Of a DNA stretch of 23,679 nt, positions 21,477-23,679 are shown piece by piece. Every line of letters starts with the position of its first letter. Positions within the stretch are counted from its first letter, which is position 1. Source of the DNA: Zymomonas sp. (GTDB lineage: Bacteria; Pseudomonadota; Alphaproteobacteria; Sphingomonadales; Sphingomonadaceae); the NCBI GenBank assembly GCA_027489105.1, contig JAIYAJ010000105.1, positions 1 through 23,679 of the forward strand. The letters run 5' to 3'. The translations under genes and the position numbers were made by a program. The notes beneath the pieces are model-generated. The model saw nothing but the letters and a program-made list of their open reading frames with translations. It made no database searches and was not told the DNA's origin.

Positions 21477-23153
21477 ATGTCTTTGCCCAGGTTCGGAGCG
21501 CCTGCCGGCGCAGCCACCTTGAGCGGCCTGATGCAGGCGAGGCCGCTGACGATCGGATCGGTGATCGACCATGCCGCCCTGCATCACGGCCGCCGCGAAA
21601 TCGTCGCGCGCCGCCATGACGGTCAGTTGGAACGCGCCGACTGGGCGGCGGTGCGGGACCGGGCCGGACGGATCGCCTCTTCGCTCGCGCGGCTGGGGAT
21701 CAGCCAGGGCGACCGTATCGCCACGCTGGCGTGGAACCGGATGCCGCACCTCGAACTCTATTTCGGGGTGACCTCGGCGGGCCATGTGCTCCACACCGTC
21801 AACCCGCGCCTCCACGCCGATCACCTCGTCTATATCCTCAACGATGGCGGGGCACGGCTGCTCTGCGTCGATCCGGATCTGCTCCCCCTCGTCGAGCCGA
21901 TCGTCGACCGCCTGACCTCGGTCGAGCGGATCATAGTGCTGAGCGCCCGCTCCGAGATGCCCGAAAGCGGCCTCCCGAATCTGGTCTCGTTCGACGAGCT
22001 GGTCGAAGGGGCGGAGCCCATGGCCGAATGGCCTGAAGTCGACGAAAATGCCGCCTCGACGCTCTGCTATACCTCGGGCACGACCGGCGATCCCAAGGGC
22101 GTGCTCTACAGCCATCGCTCGACCGTGCTCCATTGCCTGTCGGCCTGCACGGCCGATTCGATGGCGCTCTCCGCACGCGACTGCATCGCGCTGGTAACGC
22201 CGCTCTTTCACGTGAACGCCTGGGGCGTGCCCTTTGCCGCGGCCATGTGCGGGGCCAAACTCGCCCTGCCGGGCTCCGCGCTCGACCCGGCTTCGCTGTT
22301 CGCGCTGATGGCCGGGGAGAAGGCGACCTTCGCGCTGGGCGTGCCGACCGTCTGGATGAGCTTCGTCGACCATGTCGAGCGGCTGGATGCCGATGCGCGC
22401 TCCGCTCTCGCGCTCGACCGGGTCTTCATCGGCGGCGCGGCACCGCCTCCGGCGCTGATCGAGCGCTTCCGTGCGCTTCTGGGGATCGACGTCATCCAGG
22501 CCTGGGGCATGACCGAGACCAGCCCCGTCGTCACCGTCTGCCGCCCGCTCGCCCATCAGCAGGGACTCGAAGGCGCCGAACTGACCGCGCTCCAGGCCCT
22601 GCAGGGCCGCGTCATGTATGGCGTCGACATCCGCATCCTGTCGGAAGAGGGCGTACCCCTGCCCCATGACGGCACCGCCACCGGCCTGCTGCAGGTCCGC
22701 GGCCAATGGGTGATCGACCGCTATTTCGGGCGCGACGCCTCCGCCACCGACAGCGATGGCTGGTTCGACACCGGCGACATCGCGCAGATCACCCCCGACG
22801 GCTTCCTTCGGATCACCGACCGGTCGAAGGACGTGATCAAGTCGGGCGGCGAATGGATCTCCTCGATCGACCTGGAAAACGCCGCGCAATCCTTCCCCGG
22901 CATCGCCGAAGCGGCCGTTATCGGCGCGACCCATCCGCGCTGGCAGGAACGCCCGCTTATGCTCGTAACGCTGCGGCCCGGTGCCGACTTCGACAAGGAT
23001 GCGATCCTGCGCCATCTGGAGGCGCGGGTCGCGCGCTGGTGGCTGCCGGACGACATCATTGTCGTCGACCAACTGCCGCACAGCGCGACCGGCAAGCTGC
23101 TGAAATATGCGCTGCGTGAGCGCTTCGGCGATCATCTGATCCGGTCGGCGTAA
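21477..23153 (+). CDS. Acyl-CoA ligase, AMP-forming (AlkK / medium-chain type)
   Basis: The protein has 558 residues. It activates a carboxylic acid to its CoA thioester through an acyl-adenylate. The ANL-superfamily motifs are all present: CYTSGTTGDPKGVLYSHRS near residue 198 (P-loop), QAWGMTETSPVV near 342 (A5), GWFDTGDIAQITPDGFLRITDRSKDVIKSGGE around 425-460 (A7/A8), and SATGKLLK near 540 with the catalytic C-terminal lysine. The DVIKSGGEWISSIDLENA form is typical of medium-chain fatty acyl-CoA synthetases such as AlkK. It begins a plus-strand unit with the thiolase gene 45 bp downstream and is divergent from the acyl-CoA dehydrogenase operon. The open frame extends far upstream, but only across the antisense of other genes. 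The ATG at 21477 has just a weak GAG upstream; the protein fits family length from here. Confidence 0.92.
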   Translation: MSLPRFGAPAGAATLSGLMQARPLTIGSVIDHAALHHGRREIVARRHDGQLERADWAAVRDRAGRIASSLARLGISQGDRIATLAWNRMPHLELYFGVTSAGHVLHTVNPRLHADHLVYILNDGGARLLCVDPDLLPLVEPIVDRLTSVERIIVLSARSEMPESGLPNLVSFDELVEGAEPMAEWPEVDENAASTLCYTSGTTGDPKGVLYSHRSTVLHCLSACTADSMALSARDCIALVTPLFHVNAWGVPFAAAMCGAKLALPGSALDPASLFALMAGEKATFALGVPTVWMSFVDHVERLDADARSALALDRVFIGGAAPPPALIERFRALLGIDVIQAWGMTETSPVVTVCRPLAHQQGLEGAELTALQALQGRVMYGVDIRILSEEGVPLPHDGTATGLLQVRGQWVIDRYFGRDASATDSDGWFDTGDIAQITPDGFLRITDRSKDVIKSGGEWISSIDLENAAQSFPGIAEAAVIGATHPRWQERPLMLVTLRPGADFDKDAILRHLEARVARWWLPDDIIVVDQLPHSATGKLLKYALRERFGDHLIRSA

Positions 23154-23198
23154 AGCGCCGATCCGTTTCGACACCCTCTCCTTTCTCCGGACATCACA

Positions 23199-23679
23199 AT
23201 GCCTGAAGCCTTCATCTGCGACGCGATCCGCACCCCTATCGGCCGCTACGGCGGATCGCTCTCCAGCGTCCGTGCCGACGATCTCGGCGCCGTTCCGATC
23301 CGCGCCCTGCTGGAGCGCAACCCATCGCTCGACCCGGCCGCGATCGAGGAGGTGTTCCTTGGCTGCGCCAATCAGGCGGGAGAGGATAATCGCAACGTCG
23401 CGCGGATGAGCCTGCTGCTGGCGGGCCTTCCCGCCTCGGTGCCGGGCGTCACGCTCAACCGGCTCTGCGCTTCTGGCCTCGAAGCGATCGGCACCGCTGC
23501 CCGCGCGGTGCGCGCAGGAGAAATGGCGCTCGCGCTTGCCGGCGGCGTGGAGAGCATGAGCCGCGCTCCCTATGTGATGGGCAAGGCGACGACCGCCTTC
23601 GGCCGATCGCAGGAGATGTTCGACACGACGATCGGCTGGCGCTTCGTCAATCCGCGGATGAAGGCGGCTTACGGCGTCG
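23199..23679 (+). CDS. pcaF: 3-oxoadipyl-CoA / acyl-CoA thiolase, PcaF/PaaJ type (cut by window end)
   Basis: The first 160 residues of a thiolase are visible and open to the window edge. MPEAFICDAIRTPIGRYGG, the GCANQAGEDNRNVARM stretch, the active-site Cys90 in LNRLCASGLEA, AGGVESMSRAPYVMGKA and MFDTTIGWRFVNP match, from memory, the PcaF/PaaJ family of 3-oxoadipyl-CoA thiolases very closely and fit general FadA-type thiolases less well. One difference is NRLCASG where PaaJ has NRLCGSG. The reaction is CoA-dependent cleavage of a 3-oxoacyl-CoA to acetyl-CoA (plus succinyl-CoA if 3-oxoadipyl-CoA is the substrate). It lies 45 bp after the ligase gene in the same unit. The symbol reflects the sequence type; in this context it may serve a beta-oxidation route rather than beta-ketoadipate degradation. 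The remaining catalytic residues (His, second Cys) lie beyond the window. Confidence 0.87.
   Translation, partial: MPEAFICDAIRTPIGRYGGSLSSVRADDLGAVPIRALLERNPSLDPAAIEEVFLGCANQAGEDNRNVARMSLLLAGLPASVPGVTLNRLCASGLEAIGTAARAVRAGEMALALAGGVESMSRAPYVMGKATTAFGRSQEMFDTTIGWRFVNPRMKAAYGV

Overview
The window looks like a chromosomal segment of a high-GC alphaproteobacterium, most likely a sphingomonad (order Sphingomonadales). This is an inference from the GC-rich coding style, the family content (RTX proteins without signal peptides, glycan enzymes, a large acyl-CoA metabolism locus) and a palindromic intergenic element at 750-856 of a kind I associate with sphingomonad genomes. No rRNA, tRNA, IS element or CRISPR array was found.

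Region 1 (1-4217) is a tandem array of three related plus-strand genes for secreted, calcium-binding RTX-type proteins. The first is cut by the window edge; the other two are 503 and 473 residues. Each gene is followed by a strong intrinsic terminator with a GAAA loop, and the two complete genes share the same Shine-Dalgarno block and the same N-terminal and C-terminal domains. They are cysteine-free, lysine-poor and acidic, as expected for RTX or S-layer-like proteins exported by a type I system. No exporter gene lies in the window.

Region 2 (4241-16839) is a surface-glycan tailoring locus. On the minus strand are a family 4 glycosyltransferase, an M23 zinc endopeptidase, a 1301-residue multi-domain glycosyltransferase (RgpF-like, GT2, CgeB-like and GT4-like modules) and a sulfotransferase translationally coupled to it by a 4-bp overlap. 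A divergent SAM methyltransferase (plus strand) follows. A second minus-strand operon then encodes an asparagine-synthase-like protein without the glutaminase cysteine, an SGNH-like protein and a GSCFA-family protein, each joined to the next by a 4-bp start/stop overlap. The sulfotransferase, the large glycosyltransferase and the methyltransferase share one short accessory module (aromatic - N/D-V - H-Y/F - G - EGR), which ties them into one system.

Region 3 (17175-23679) is an acyl-CoA degradation locus. A minus-strand operon encodes an acyl-CoA dehydrogenase, a fused enoyl-CoA hydratase/3-hydroxyacyl-CoA dehydrogenase, and a PaaG-type enoyl-CoA isomerase. A divergent plus-strand unit encodes an acyl-CoA ligase and a PcaF/PaaJ-type thiolase cut by the window end. 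Together these cover activation, dehydrogenation, hydration, oxidation and thiolysis of a carboxylic acid. The PaaG- and PcaF/PaaJ-like members hint at a ring-derived or dicarboxylic substrate rather than plain fatty acids.

The most interesting candidate for an undescribed system is regions 1 and 2 taken together: an array of secreted RTX proteins next to enzymes for glycosylation, sulfation, methylation, and possibly amidation and ester chemistry. The link between them is inferred from adjacency only.
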